A DNA stretch of 64,000 bases from an uncultured Luminiphilus sp. (GCA_938091995.1 CALKNZ010000011.1:1-64000), one strand, 5' to 3'; counted from the first letter of the stretch, positions 52,405 through 63,277 are shown. The notes: a model not told the origin generated them from the sequence alone. Program-made: numbers and translations.

Positions 52405-52817
52405 ACAGGCATAACGCCTTCAGCCTGAGGGCCTCGGTCACTGGCCCGAACAGAGTAGGCCACGCGCTGCCCCTGTTTGATGCTGCGCTTAGCCAAACCT
52501 TCTACATTGCGATAATGAACGAACACCTCAGCGCCATCGTCTCCGACAATGAAGCCAAATCCTTTGGTGGCGTTAAACCATTTGATATTACCTTCATGGG
52601 TGCTTTTCTGTGCAAGTGCTTTCTTTTTTGGGACACCGGGAGCGCGTAGGCTGAGATCACCGATGACAGCACACAAGATGGCCAAAACGATAAGGCTGGC
52701 AAGGTGGATCCATTGGGTATCGGCGAACTGCGCCATAACTAAGTAGATGACAACAGCGATTAAATCATTGATGACAAGCCTGCCAACAAGGCTGAATTTC
52801 TGTGGGTGCGAAGACAT
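52401..52817 (-). CDS. membrane-anchored cold-shock-domain protein
   Basis: Two hydrophobic segments (LVINDLIAVVIYLVMAQFA, ASLIVLAILCAVIGDL), then GNIKWFNATKGFGFIVGDDGAEVFVHYRNV. Confidence 0.85.
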   Translation of the reverse strand: MSSHPQKFSLVGRLVINDLIAVVIYLVMAQFADTQWIHLASLIVLAILCAVIGDLSLRAPGVPKKKALAQKSTHEGNIKWFNATKGFGFIVGDDGAEVFVHYRNVEGLAKRSIKQGQRVAYSVRASDRGPQAEGVMPV

Positions 52818-52875
52818 GGGACATCCGGATTATGAAAGGAGCCGAAGTCTACCAAATCCTGACCGGTTGTAGGTG

Positions 52876-53088
52876 CTACTGTTTAGTAACTTCTTCCGCC
52901 TGAAGCCCTTTATCACCCTCTGCGAGGGTGAATTCAACCGCATCGCCTTCATTTAACGAGCGATAGCCGTCTCCTTGGATGGCACGGAAATGCACAAAAA
53001 TATCTTCTTCACGATCAGTCATCGTGATGAAACCGAAACCTTTCGCGTTGTTAAACCACTTTACAACGCCGGTTTGACGCTCAGACAT
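52876..53088 (-). CDS. CspA family cold shock protein
   Basis: [31 protein letters not shown]. Confidence 0.96.
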   Translation of the reverse strand: MSERQTGVVKWFNNAKGFGFITMTDREEDIFVHFRAIQGDGYRSLNEGDAVEFTLAEGDKGLQAEEVTKQ

Positions 53089-53134
53089 ACGCCGCTCCTT
53101 ATTTTTATTAGGTGTTATTACCAGTATCGCGACC

Positions 53135-55897
53135 TTAGTGCAATCCCTCCAGCCTCTTCAATTGTGATGCGATGGTCTGTACGGCATCTTCCGCGACCTG
53201 CTGCTTTTGTCTTTCGCTGGCCACAACCGCCTCGGGAGCACGGTCGACGAAGCTAGCATTAGAGAGTTTTCCTTGGAGTCGACTGAGCTCATCTCGCTGT
53301 TTTTGCAATTCTTTTTCAAGTCGTGTGCGCTCAGCGCCCAAATCGATAACGCCTGCCATAGGTACCAAAATTTCGAGATTTCCACACAAGGCAGACAACG
53401 ACGGCGGCACCTCTTCGTCGGCGGGTAAAATGGTGATCGATTCTAGTTTTGCCAGCTTGCGCAAATAAGCGGTGTTGCGGGTAAAACGTCGCTGATCCTC
53501 CTGTGTCCCGTTACGAACAAGAATGTCGAGGGTCTTTCCCGGTCCTAACTGACCTTCGGCACGAATGGTGCGAACGGCAACAATGACACCTTGCAGCCAC
53601 GCAACTTCGAGCTCAGCTTCAGTATCTGATTCCTGAGCCTCAAAGCTGGGCCAGGGTTGCAGCATAATAGTTTCGCCTGATTTTTCGGCGAGTGGGGCAA
53701 TGCTCTGCCAAATTTCTTCGGTGATAAAGGGCATCATAGGGTGAAGTAACCGCAGGATATTCTCGAGCACGTGCACTAAGGTATGGCGTGTGACTGTCGC
53801 CTCATCAGGGTGTAATTCTGCATCCCAGAGAATAGGTTTGGAGAGTTCAAGGTACCAATCACAGAATTCATTCCATACAAAGTCGTAAAGCGCTTGAGAT
53901 GCCAAATCAAATCGGTACTGATCAATCGCCTGCTCGCAATCTCTTCCGGCAGCGATCAGCCGGCTTAAAATCCATCGATCGGCCAAAGACGGTTCAACTC
54001 CGCTTGGGGATGGCGCCAAGCTTTCGCAGTTCCCGAGAACATAACGGGCAGCATTCCACAGCTTGTTGCAGAAGTTTCTGTAACCCTCCATTCGATGCAT
54101 ATCGAATTTAATATCACGCCCCGTTGAAGCCAGAGAATAAAAGGTGAATCGTAAGGCGTCAGTACCATAACCAGGAATGCCGTCTGGGAAATGTTTGCGC
54201 GTTTGCTTGACGATGCGCGCCGCCATTTGCGGTTGCATCATTCCCGCTGTTCGTTTTTCTACAAGGCTTTCAAGGTCAATACCATCAATCAAATCAATGG
54301 GGTCGATGACGTTACCCTTAGACTTCGACATTTTTTGTCCTTCACCATCTCTCACCAAGCCGTGAACATATACAGTATGGAAAGGAACTTCTTCGCAAAA
54401 GTGCAGCGACATCATGATCATGCGTGCGACCCAGAAAAATATGATGTCAAAGCCGGTGACCAGCACTGATGCCGGATGGAACTTTGCCATTTCAGGGGTT
54501 TTGTTGGGCCAACCCAAGGTTGAGAATGTCCAAAGGGCAGAGGAGAACCAAGTATCCAAAACATCGTCGTCTTGCGTCAGTACTAGGCTGTCGTCCAGTT
54601 GATGGGCAGCACGAACCGCGGTCTCATCAGCGCCGACAAAGACATTGCCTGCCTCGTCATACCAGGCTGGAATTCGGTGTCCCCACCAAAGTTGACGGCT
54701 GATACACCAGTCCTGAATATCACGCATCCACGCGAAATAAGTATTCTCCCACTGCTTGGGAACGAATTTGATGGTTTCATTTTCGACAGCAGTGATCGCA
54801 GGTGCCGCTAGCTTCTTAGCATCCACATACCATTGCGGCGTTAGCCAAGGTTCCACGACGACGCCCGAGCGGTCGCCTCGAGGAACTTTCAGTCGATGGT
54901 CTTCTGTTTTTTCTAACAGTCCAATGGCATCAAGATCGGCAATGATTTGCTTTCTGGCTGCGTAGCGATCGAGACCTCTATAGGCCTCTGGGGCGTTGTC
55001 ATTGATCTCAGCATTTCGCGTCAGAATATTTCGTAGGGGCAGGTCATGGCGCTGGCCCATCTCGTAATCATTGAAATCATGGGCGGGAGTAATTTTAACG
55101 CATCCGGTACCGAATTCAGGATCCACATAGTCATCGGCGATGATAGGAATCTCTCGATCACAAAGCGGTAACAAAACCATTTTCCCTATAAGGTTTTGGT
55201 AGCGCTCATCTTCAGGGTGGACAGAGACAGCCGCATCGCCCAGCATTGTTTCTGGTCTTGTAGTGGCGACAACCAAGTGGCCAGAACCATCGCTCAAAGG
55301 ATAGCGCAGGTGCCACAAGAAGCCCTGTTCCTCTTCTGCAACCACTTCAAGATCTGAAATGGCCGTGTGCAGTTTTGGGTCCCAGTTCACCAAACGCTGA
55401 CCTCGGTAGATCAGCCCTTGGTCATAGAGTTTGATAAAAACCTGCTGAACGGCATCAGACAGACCTTCATCCATGGTGAAGCGTTCACGGCTCCAGTCTG
55501 CAGAAGCGCCTAGCCGCCTAAGTTGCTGGGTGATTGTTCCACCAGATTGCTCTTTCCATTCCCAAACTTTTTCGATAAAAGCCTCTCGACCAATAGCTTC
55601 GCGTTTGACTCCTTCAGCCTCAAGCTGGCGTTCGACCAGCATCTGGGTGGCAATTCCCGCATGGTCTGTTCCCACCTGCCAGAGAGTGTCTGCACCTTTC
55701 ATCCGGTGGTAACGAATAAGAGCATCCATTATGGCTTGTTGAAAGCCGTGGCCCATATGCAGCGAGCCGGTGACATTAGGCGGTGGTATGGGTATCGAAA
55801 AAGCGGTTTCACCTCCTTGGGGGGCAAAATAGCCGCTCTGTTCCCAGGTGTCATACCATCGCTTTTCAATGTCGCCGGGAGAAAAAACCTTGTCCAT
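53135..55897 (-). CDS. valS: valyl-tRNA synthetase
   Basis: [15 protein letters not shown] (HIGH), [12 protein letters not shown] (KMSKS), [11 protein letters not shown]. Confidence 0.98.
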   Translation of the reverse strand: MDKVFSPGDIEKRWYDTWEQSGYFAPQGGETAFSIPIPPPNVTGSLHMGHGFQQAIMDALIRYHRMKGADTLWQVGTDHAGIATQMLVERQLEAEGVKREAIGREAFIEKVWEWKEQSGGTITQQLRRLGASADWSRERFTMDEGLSDAVQQVFIKLYDQGLIYRGQRLVNWDPKLHTAISDLEVVAEEEQGFLWHLRYPLSDGSGHLVVATTRPETMLGDAAVSVHPEDERYQNLIGKMVLLPLCDREIPIIADDYVDPEFGTGCVKITPAHDFNDYEMGQRHDLPLRNILTRNAEINDNAPEAYRGLDRYAARKQIIADLDAIGLLEKTEDHRLKVPRGDRSGVVVEPWLTPQWYVDAKKLAAPAITAVENETIKFVPKQWENTYFAWMRDIQDWCISRQLWWGHRIPAWYDEAGNVFVGADETAVRAAHQLDDSLVLTQDDDVLDTWFSSALWTFSTLGWPNKTPEMAKFHPASVLVTGFDIIFFWVARMIMMSLHFCEEVPFHTVYVHGLVRDGEGQKMSKSKGNVIDPIDLIDGIDLESLVEKRTAGMMQPQMAARIVKQTRKHFPDGIPGYGTDALRFTFYSLASTGRDIKFDMHRMEGYRNFCNKLWNAARYVLGNCESLAPSPSGVEPSLADRWILSRLIAAGRDCEQAIDQYRFDLASQALYDFVWNEFCDWYLELSKPILWDAELHPDEATVTRHTLVHVLENILRLLHPMMPFITEEIWQSIAPLAEKSGETIMLQPWPSFEAQESDTEAELEVAWLQGVIVAVRTIRAEGQLGPGKTLDILVRNGTQEDQRRFTRNTAYLRKLAKLESITILPADEEVPPSLSALCGNLEILVPMAGVIDLGAERTRLEKELQKQRDELSRLQGKLSNASFVDRAPEAVVASERQKQQVAEDAVQTIASQLKRLEGLH

Positions 55898-55944
55898 ATT
55901 ACTGTTCCGATGTAGATGGTGCCGGCCTAAAAACGGCCAAGTGA

Positions 55945-56364
55945 TTACAGATCGTGCTTTTGCAGTGGGTAGCCCCGATCCTTATAAAATCGCCAAGCGT
56001 CACGCATTGCTTCGAGAGCAGTGGCCTCTTGGGTTACCACTTCCGCGACGCGCTGAAATCGGGAAAAAAAAGCCGGTGGCGTGAGGGCAAGGTTAATCAG
56101 GACATCATCATGTCCCTCAGGTTCCTGTCCCCAGCCAAGAACCACCGAACCCTTTGGGTTCTCGCTAATGGGGTCGTGGGGTATGAAGCTTCCAGAACGA
56201 AAAGTCCATAAAAGCTCGTCTAACGCTGCTGCCTCTGATTCACTGCAAGTGTTAATGAACAGGGCATGTCCCTGGCGGTGAGCTTTTTCAGCGAGGCGTG
56301 CCGCGACCTGCAGACGAGCATCTGGGCTCTCGTCTGCAACCACATAAAAGTCAACTCGAGTCAT
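55945..56364 (-). CDS. holC: DNA polymerase III chi subunit
   Basis: [13 protein letters not shown]...[16 protein letters not shown]; between pepA and valS. Confidence 0.9.
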   Translation of the reverse strand: MTRVDFYVVADESPDARLQVAARLAEKAHRQGHALFINTCSESEAAALDELLWTFRSGSFIPHDPISENPKGSVVLGWGQEPEGHDDVLINLALTPPAFFSRFQRVAEVVTQEATALEAMRDAWRFYKDRGYPLQKHDL

Positions 56365-56367
56365 AGA

Positions 56368-57861
56368 TTACTGACCAGCACGGGCTCGTAAATACTCGAC
56401 AAGCATTGGTACAGGCCTACCCGTGGCACCTTTTGGGGCGCTAAGAAATGAAGTTCCCGCGACATCTAAGTGAGCCCACTTATATTTTTCGGTGAATCGA
56501 GCGAGAAAACAGGCCGCCGTCACACTTCCCGCCGTACCCGCACCAATGTTTTGCATATCAGCGAATCTCGAATCAAGCTGCTTCTGATATTCCTGCCATA
56601 TTGGCATTCGCCATCCGCGATCATGACTGCGTTGACCTGCGGCAAGCAGGGCGTTAGCCAGGTCATCATCGTTGGCAAAAATACCACTCGCTTCGTGTCC
56701 CAGGGATACAATAATTGCGCCGGTTAACGTCGCGATATCAACAACCTCTTTGGGTTTGTAGCGTCCTACGTACGTTAGCGCATCACACAAGACCAGGCGT
56801 CCTTCGGCATCCGTATTGAGGATCTCAATGGTCTGACCACTCATGCTTTTAACAACGTCACCGGGTTTGGTGGCACGTCCACTTGGCATATTTTCGGCCG
56901 CAGCCACAATGCCCACCACGTTAATCGGCAAATCCAAATTTACTACAGCCTGAAGGGTACCGAAGACTGAGCTAGCGCCCCCCATGTCAAACTTCATCTC
57001 ATCCATCTTACCGCCAGGCTTTAGGGAAATACCGCCAGTATCAAATGTGATGCCTTTGCCAACTAGAGCATAGGGCGCTTCTTTTGCTTTTCCGCCTTTG
57101 TATTCCATAACAATAAGTTGAGAAGGCTCGTCACTGCCGTGTCCCACGGAGAGCAGCGAACCCATACCCAGTTCGCGCATTTTCTTCTCATCAAGAATGC
57201 TGACAGACAACTTGGCGTGTTTACGACCCAGTGCTCGAGCTTGTTTTGAGAGGTATGTTGGTGTGCAAATATTAGCCGGAAGATTGCCAAGCTGGCGGGT
57301 AAAGTTCACGCCTTCTCCTATCGCAACTCCCGCGTCAAGCGCTTTACGTGCTTTGCCAGTCGTTAACCCCGCTGCCGTCGTGACACTGACTTTTGCCAAG
57401 CTTGGGACATTCTTAGGATTGCTTAATGTCTCGGTGTAGACATAGCAGGCCCATAAGATTTCCGTTGCCAGCGTCTCAAGGAGGCTTGCGGTCTCCTCTG
57501 GTGGAAGCGTTAGGCTCTCGAGGGCTATGTGGGCCTCACGCGCTTTTGTGGTCGATAAATGCTTGCCAGCGGACTGGGCCACTTTTTTACTCGAGACCAA
57601 GTCGAAGTCTTCCGCAGGGCCGCAACCGAGCAACAGGATCCGCTGTGTCTGCTGGGTCCCGAGCAAAGAAAATGCAGTACCGACTTCGGCCGTAAAGTCT
57701 CCAAGTTTTATGGCGCGAGAAATAGCCCCGGACATTTGAGCATCCAGTGCCGCAATATCACCTTTTAAACGCCCACCTTTGAAAATTGGAAGCACTAGGC
57801 AGGGGGTAGCCATTTTGGTGATATTAGCTGATTTACGAACCGTAAAAGATGGTTGAGGCAT
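56368..57861 (-). CDS. pepA: leucyl aminopeptidase
   Basis: VGKGITFDTGGISLKPGGKMDEMKFDMGGA, NTDAEGRLVLCDALTY. Confidence 0.96.
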   Translation of the reverse strand: MPQPSFTVRKSANITKMATPCLVLPIFKGGRLKGDIAALDAQMSGAISRAIKLGDFTAEVGTAFSLLGTQQTQRILLLGCGPAEDFDLVSSKKVAQSAGKHLSTTKAREAHIALESLTLPPEETASLLETLATEILWACYVYTETLSNPKNVPSLAKVSVTTAAGLTTGKARKALDAGVAIGEGVNFTRQLGNLPANICTPTYLSKQARALGRKHAKLSVSILDEKKMRELGMGSLLSVGHGSDEPSQLIVMEYKGGKAKEAPYALVGKGITFDTGGISLKPGGKMDEMKFDMGGASSVFGTLQAVVNLDLPINVVGIVAAAENMPSGRATKPGDVVKSMSGQTIEILNTDAEGRLVLCDALTYVGRYKPKEVVDIATLTGAIIVSLGHEASGIFANDDDLANALLAAGQRSHDRGWRMPIWQEYQKQLDSRFADMQNIGAGTAGSVTAACFLARFTEKYKWAHLDVAGTSFLSAPKGATGRPVPMLVEYLRARAGQ

Positions 57862-57963
57862 GAAAACTCCAGTAGAAGCAAAATTCGAGAGGGCATAGTG
57901 TATGATGTTGAAGGCCTTAACAAAATATATTCAGCACAATCCATTGAGCCAAATCACTGACTG

Positions 57964-59055
57964 ATGCGCATTTTCCTGTATTTGACCCGAGATGTGGTGA
58001 CACACACCCTAGCCGTCACCTTTGTTCTTTTTTTAGTGGTGTTCAGTGGCCGGTTTATCAAGTACCTGGCAGAAGCCGCCGTTGGCAGCTTATCGGCTGA
58101 TGTATTGCTGCCGGTCATGCTTTTTAAGCTCCCCAGCTTTTTTGAATTGATTCTTCCACTCGCACTTTTCTTGGGAATCCTGCTTTCGCTCGGGCGAATG
58201 TACGCGGAAAGTGAAATGGTGGTGCTCAAAGCCTGCGGCATCAGCCCCAGTCGATTGGCGTCCTATTTATTGGTGCCGGCGGCATTTACTATGCTGCTGG
58301 TTGCATTTTTGACCCTTTATTTGGGGCCCGAAGGCTCAGCCCGGGCACAGCGGCTACTGGATAACCCACGTACCGCCGAGGGCCTACAGCTCATGGCCGA
58401 AGGACGTTTTAAATCTCAGCGTGGGGGAGAGCTGGTAACTTATACAGAGCGAATTGATAAAGCCGGCGTGATGCACAACGTCTTCGTTGTCGAGGAACAG
58501 TCGGGTACCGATGCCACGCAAGTCACTCTGGCGCGGGAAGCAGAAATCATTGTCGATACCGATACCAACAGGCGATATCTTGAGTTACGTGGTGGTACTC
58601 GCTATAGCGGTGTTCCCGGTGAGCCCGCTTATGAGGCTCTGTCATTCCAGCGCTTTGGCGAATTGATACCGGAGAAACGTGACAGTTTACGGGCGTCCAC
58701 TCGCATTGATGCAACGCCTACGGTTGAGCTCCTTAACAGCGAAAATCCAAGAAAACGTGCCACGCTCTGGTGGCGGTTATCGCTGCCTTTTTTGGTGCCC
58801 GTTAGCGTCGTCATAGCGTTAGCACTGAGCAAAACAGACTCTCGACGAGGGCGGTATGCCCGACTCGGGCCCGCTCTAGCCCTTTTTCTATTTTACTTTT
58901 TAGCGCTGACGCAAGCCCGCTCTCTAATGGAGTCGGGAGGAGGGGGGGCTGCAATGCTGGCGACGCACTTGATATTTTTGGTGATCGCACTAATCCTGCT
59001 TTATTGGGAGTCACTATCACTCGGGATTCTTGGGAAAAAGCATGGGTCGCTTTGA
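57964..59055 (+). CDS. lptF: LPS export permease LptF
   Basis: MRIFLYLTRDVVTHTLAVTFVLFLVVFSGRFIKYLAEAA; divergent from pepA. Confidence 0.94.
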   Translation: MRIFLYLTRDVVTHTLAVTFVLFLVVFSGRFIKYLAEAAVGSLSADVLLPVMLFKLPSFFELILPLALFLGILLSLGRMYAESEMVVLKACGISPSRLASYLLVPAAFTMLLVAFLTLYLGPEGSARAQRLLDNPRTAEGLQLMAEGRFKSQRGGELVTYTERIDKAGVMHNVFVVEEQSGTDATQVTLAREAEIIVDTDTNRRYLELRGGTRYSGVPGEPAYEALSFQRFGELIPEKRDSLRASTRIDATPTVELLNSENPRKRATLWWRLSLPFLVPVSVVIALALSKTDSRRGRYARLGPALALFLFYFLALTQARSLMESGGGGAAMLATHLIFLVIALILLYWESLSLGILGKKHGSL

Positions 59056-60103
59056 TCGATATCTAGCAGGAAGCGTTTTGAGTGCGACGCTAGGGGTCTT
59101 AGGCGTGCTCGTTGGGCTTGACGCTCTGAGCTCAGTCATTGACGAACTCGATGACGTATCGGTTAACTATGCGTTCTCAGATGCGCTCATTTACGTCGCA
59201 TTTACGTTGCCGCGACGCCTGCACGAATATGTACCCTTCGCTGCGCTGATCGGTGCGCTTGTAGGGTTGGGCCGGCTTGCAGCAACGAGTGAACTTACCG
59301 TCGCTAGAGCCGCGGGGCGTTCATTGCCCCAGCTGGCCGTAGCAACACTCAGGCCTGCATTACTGCTCGCAGCCCTGGGGTTTTTAATCGGCGAATTTAT
59401 ATCTCCAGCCGCAGAACAATTTGCAGTCAGTCATAAGGCTCTCGCTCAAGGCTCAAAGAGTAGCTTTACTGGTCGCGGGGGTGTCTGGAATCGCGACGGC
59501 AACACTTTCATCCATGTGTCAGCTGTAGAGCGCGGAGGCATCATTCATGGGGTACAGCTGCTTAGCTTCGACGAAGAGCGACGGCTCACACGCAGTTTAC
59601 GGGCAGAACGTGGCACCTATCAAAGCGGGCAGTGGCTACTGGAAAAAATATCGCGAACCGAGCTCACCAAAGATCGTGCTGTTACAGACACACTCATCCA
59701 GCAGGTCTGGAGAACTGAAATTACGCCTCAACTATTGGCTTTGGAAGCCGTATCCCTAGATAGCCTTCCCACCTTTGATCTGTGGCCCTACGCGCAGTAC
59801 TTACGAAAGCAAGGTCTAATGTATCGAGATGTAGAGCTCGCTTTCTGGCGCAAAGTCCTGCAGCCATTCGCAGTGGCAGGTCTTGTTTTGGTAGCGATGT
59901 CATTTATCTTTGGTCCGCTCCGTGAGGGGAGCCTAGGTGCTCGTATTTTTACCGGTGTGATTATTGGCGTCGTATTTCGAATCTCCCAAGATTTTTTTGG
60001 ACCTGCCAGCCTAATTTTTGGTTTTCCGGCACTACTCGCGGCAGCCACGCCCATTGGTATTTGCTGGATCACGGGTGGCTGGCTGTTAACGCGAGACACC
60101 TAG
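59042..60103 (+). CDS. lptG: LPS export permease LptG
   Basis: MGRFDRYLAGSVLSATLGVLGVLVGLDALSSVIDELDDV; overlaps lptF end. Confidence 0.94.
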   Translation: MGRFDRYLAGSVLSATLGVLGVLVGLDALSSVIDELDDVSVNYAFSDALIYVAFTLPRRLHEYVPFAALIGALVGLGRLAATSELTVARAAGRSLPQLAVATLRPALLLAALGFLIGEFISPAAEQFAVSHKALAQGSKSSFTGRGGVWNRDGNTFIHVSAVERGGIIHGVQLLSFDEERRLTRSLRAERGTYQSGQWLLEKISRTELTKDRAVTDTLIQQVWRTEITPQLLALEAVSLDSLPTFDLWPYAQYLRKQGLMYRDVELAFWRKVLQPFAVAGLVLVAMSFIFGPLREGSLGARIFTGVIIGVVFRISQDFFGPASLIFGFPALLAAATPIGICWITGGWLLTRDT

Positions 60104-60120
60104 CGGCTATCAGAGCGACT

Positions 60121-60558
60121 TCATTTTTTCTTGGGAAGAAGCTCTAGGTGGGATTTTGATATTAAATCGTGCCAAGAACGGCTCTGCGGGTGGAGAAAAA
60201 TCCACCAGTAGCCCAGGCCCAAGCACATTAAACTCAAGCACGCCGCTGCGCAGCGTATATAACCTTGTTTGACGCTAATGGGCCTGCCAAGGTTGTCTAC
60301 CAGTTTTAAACGCCATGCTTGCATACCCAGAGTTTGGCCACTTTTATGCCAAAAAATGATGAAGAAACCTGTAAATACGAGCAGTGATGTTATTCGCATT
60401 AGCCAATCTGGAACAGCAGGTTGGGCGATCGATTCTGTAGGACCAAACAGCGTCACAAGCACAAACGCGTTTGCCATGAGCAGGGGGGCCACCAAAAATA
60501 GGTCGTAAACCATGGCAAGCAACTGGCGCCAAGCATTCAGCCTAGAAAGTTGAACCAC
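60121..60558 (-). CDS. RDD family membrane protein
   Basis: RLNAWRQLLAMVYDLFLVAPLLMANAFV; GQTLGMQAWRLKLVD. Confidence 0.88.
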   Translation of the reverse strand: MVQLSRLNAWRQLLAMVYDLFLVAPLLMANAFVLVTLFGPTESIAQPAVPDWLMRITSLLVFTGFFIIFWHKSGQTLGMQAWRLKLVDNLGRPISVKQGYIRCAAACLSLMCLGLGYWWIFLHPQSRSWHDLISKSHLELLPKKK

Positions 60559-61188
60559 TTACCCTTCCTTATCCGGGGCCAGCTGTAAATGATCAGTTTT
60601 TGGATTGAGGGGCTGCATTTCCGGTTTGATACTGGGAATTAATGCGCCAGTCGGTGCCAGATCAAACGCCACGCCGATGGTCGAAGGCACTGCGGATTCG
60701 CTGGGTGAAAGCAACAACTCGCCCGGTGGCGCCACCTCCAAGGGACCCTCAACGTTAACTTCGTAGGGCTGGTGGCTGGGTCGCGATGAAACGGTATCTA
60801 TTGGCTCGTAGTCCAGCGGGACGTCAACCGATTCTTGAGGTAAACCCTGAATAAGTTCGGCCGGCATGGTGGGCGCTTTAGATTCAAAGACTGCTTTTTC
60901 ATGTGATCCCCCCTCAACGACCTGAGGGTTGGCTTTTTTACTTAAGCCATTTATTAGGTCATGGCGCTGTACCGACACCTGCAGTCCAGCCTCGGTAAGG
61001 ATCTTGCGAAACTGTAGCGCAGCCGCTTTATTGCAGTTCTTCTTCACGCGGCGGCGCGTCCCGTTCAATAGTTGATCCGCCGTGGTTATTTCCAGATTGA
61101 AAACCTCGGCCAATTTGGCGACAGCATCACCCCGCCGGCATCCGGGTAGAATTTCTCCAGTCAGGTAAATGTCAAAATTGGATTCCAT
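60559..61188 (-). CDS. hypothetical protein
   Basis: Ordered N-terminus (DIYLTGEILPGCRRGDAVAKLAEVFNLEITTADQLLNGTRRRVKKNC) plus proline-rich tail; abuts the RDD gene. Confidence 0.75.
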   Translation of the reverse strand: MESNFDIYLTGEILPGCRRGDAVAKLAEVFNLEITTADQLLNGTRRRVKKNCNKAAALQFRKILTEAGLQVSVQRHDLINGLSKKANPQVVEGGSHEKAVFESKAPTMPAELIQGLPQESVDVPLDYEPIDTVSSRPSHQPYEVNVEGPLEVAPPGELLLSPSESAVPSTIGVAFDLAPTGALIPSIKPEMQPLNPKTDHLQLAPDKEG

Positions 61189-61332
61189 GGACCTAGCAGC
61201 CGCTAATCGCGCGCCGGTTAAATGATTTTAAATAAATTACCATAAACGTCTATGTTCCTCCAACCAGTATTCGGTTGCAATAAGATAGATTCTTACATAC
61301 CGTTGCATATTGACAATAAGGTTTGGCATGAA

Positions 61333-61641
61333 ATGGTAGTGCAAAAAGACATCGAAGCCCGTCTCGACGACAGGTTAACACCGATTCAGCTTGAGGTGAG
61401 TAACGAAAGTTTTATGCACAACGTTCCCGCAGGCTCTGAAACACATTTTAAAGTGACTGCCGTGAGTCTGGAGTTCAGCGGTTTACGAAAAGTTCGGCGT
61501 CATCAACTGGTCTATGAAGTTCTCAGTGATTTGCTGGCCGGACCGGTTCATGCCCTTGCATTGCATCTATTTACGCCAGATGAATGGCAAGAAAGCCTCG
61601 GGGCACCTGATTCACCGAAGTGTCACGGCGGAGCGATATAA
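61333..61641 (+). CDS. BolA family protein
   Basis: LEVSNESFMHNVPAGSETHFKVTAVSLEFSGLRKVRRHQLVYEVL; ATG at 61333 preferred. Confidence 0.92.
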   Translation: MVVQKDIEARLDDRLTPIQLEVSNESFMHNVPAGSETHFKVTAVSLEFSGLRKVRRHQLVYEVLSDLLAGPVHALALHLFTPDEWQESLGAPDSPKCHGGAI

Positions 61642-62315
61642 GACCCCAGACGCGATAGGGGAACGAACAAAACACCACCCTCTGAAGATTTGGCTGAAAT
61701 AACGCCGATCAGCCTCATACGGCCGCCCTCAATGCGCATAACCGCACCACCAGAAGCACCTCTTTCAAGCTGACAATCGGTTTCACTCCAATACTTACCA
61801 TGACGGGTAATAACGCAGGAGGTTGTGGCTTGGATCCACTCGGCAGTGTCTGCGCTGCCGTCGCGCTGATAACCCGACATGATGACCTCAGCCCCTGGCA
61901 TCAGCGCATCATCACCATAAGCCATGGCATAATTTTCTAGGATGTTAGGGCGAACTAGGTAGACAATAGCCCAATCACTATTCATTTCTCCGCCGTTAAC
62001 GCCAAGCCTGACTTCCTGCCATGCCCCCTCTAACCACACTTTTGGCGGCTGAGTCAGATCCATACTGCCGTCAAAACAGTGCCATGCCGTCACGATCATG
62101 CCCGACTCGCGATCGACCAAGGTGCCCGAGCAATCCTCCGTAACATGGTAAGAATGGACACCATCATTTCGCTGTAGCGGCACCGTCAATCGTACAACCG
62201 CAGCAAGGGCCGCTCGATGTGTACCCTGACGCATCACCTCGGCTGAGGACTGAGCCGTCGACAGACCACACGTAAAAATCACCAACGACACCCAGACCGT
62301 GGTAAGGAACGGCAT
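61623..62315 (-). CDS. exported trypsin-like serine protease
   Basis: VTAWHCFDG (His), NSDWAIVYL (Asp), ERGASGGAV (Ser); signal peptide from MPFLTTVWVSLVIFTCGLSTA. Confidence 0.88.
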   Translation of the reverse strand: MPFLTTVWVSLVIFTCGLSTAQSSAEVMRQGTHRAALAAVVRLTVPLQRNDGVHSYHVTEDCSGTLVDRESGMIVTAWHCFDGSMDLTQPPKVWLEGAWQEVRLGVNGGEMNSDWAIVYLVRPNILENYAMAYGDDALMPGAEVIMSGYQRDGSADTAEWIQATTSCVITRHGKYWSETDCQLERGASGGAVMRIEGGRMRLIGVISAKSSEGGVLFVPLSRLGSYIAPP

Positions 62316-62458
62316 GATAGGAACTGCAGATCTCGATGGGATATCGAGCACTAGATAGCTAACTGTGACAATGGAAGAACTCGATTTATGACTTGCTGTG
62401 TCCAAATTGCCGGAATGTCAGGCTTTAACATCAGAGGGTAACCGCAACCACCTAAGTG

Positions 62459-62497
62459 CTTGGAACAGCCACGGATTTCCCTCGTGACTGTCCCAAG
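62459..62497 (-). terminator. possible terminator/stabiliser hairpin downstream of the 62516-63136 gene
   Basis: CTTGGaACAGcCACG...CGTGaCTGTcCCAAG imperfect long stem; no clear T-run. Confidence 0.4.
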
Positions 62498-62515
62498 TGT
62501 TCTGATGCGATTCTC

Positions 62516-63136
62516 CTACATTGGGTTAGGAATTGTCTCAATCGCAATAGCTAGAGCCTCGGTGTAGACAACGACCATAGACTCACCCAGTGAAACACCC
62601 TCAAATTTAACAGCCGGGATACCTCCAACGGTATGCATCTTTCCGCGGCTATCTTTGATCATTACGAAACCTGCTTCGGCATCGAAAGCTTCAATAGAAC
62701 AGACTGCCCGTACCTGCCTAGCCGCACCTACCGCGGGGTGGGCAGGATTTTCATCGATAACGCCATCTTCCAGAACCACCCAGGGATTGGCGAGTTCTTC
62801 TTCCGTGGGCTCACGAACTTCACCGTGAAGTGACGCGAGATATTCTGCTGCAACCCGATCACCCACTTTTAGATCGGAGAGTTTGACGACTTGCTCCCTA
62901 GCGACGATTGTTAGGTGTTGCCCCTGGGGGCCTACGAGAGTCACTTCTTTTGTCTCAAGATCTATTGCGGCAATTTCCGCTTCAATTGCGGCTACTACCG
63001 CTCGAGTGCCCTCAGCCTTCGGTGTTTGATGGTTATGAGGCATCGCATGATCATGACCGGCCTCATGATGAGCGGCCTGCAGCGAATGCGCAGAAAAGGC
63101 GAGTAATACGGCAAGTACGTGGATGAAAACTTTCAT
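62516..63136 (-). CDS. hypothetical secreted protein with His-rich N-terminus
   Basis: Signal peptide then HHEAGHDHAMPHNHQTPK. Confidence 0.78.
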   Translation of the reverse strand: MKVFIHVLAVLLAFSAHSLQAAHHEAGHDHAMPHNHQTPKAEGTRAVVAAIEAEIAAIDLETKEVTLVGPQGQHLTIVAREQVVKLSDLKVGDRVAAEYLASLHGEVREPTEEELANPWVVLEDGVIDENPAHPAVGAARQVRAVCSIEAFDAEAGFVMIKDSRGKMHTVGGIPAVKFEGVSLGESMVVVYTEALAIAIETIPNPM

Positions 63137-63277
63137 GATTTTTCCTTTAGTTTTTGGCGGTATTTAAAGCGCTCAAAGCCGCCGTAATAAGTGCTAGAAC
63201 CTTATCTTGATTCCGCTATCTTCAACCATGTTAACAGTTAGGGTTCGTTTTCATGCACCGGGGGCTTTTAGACGCAT

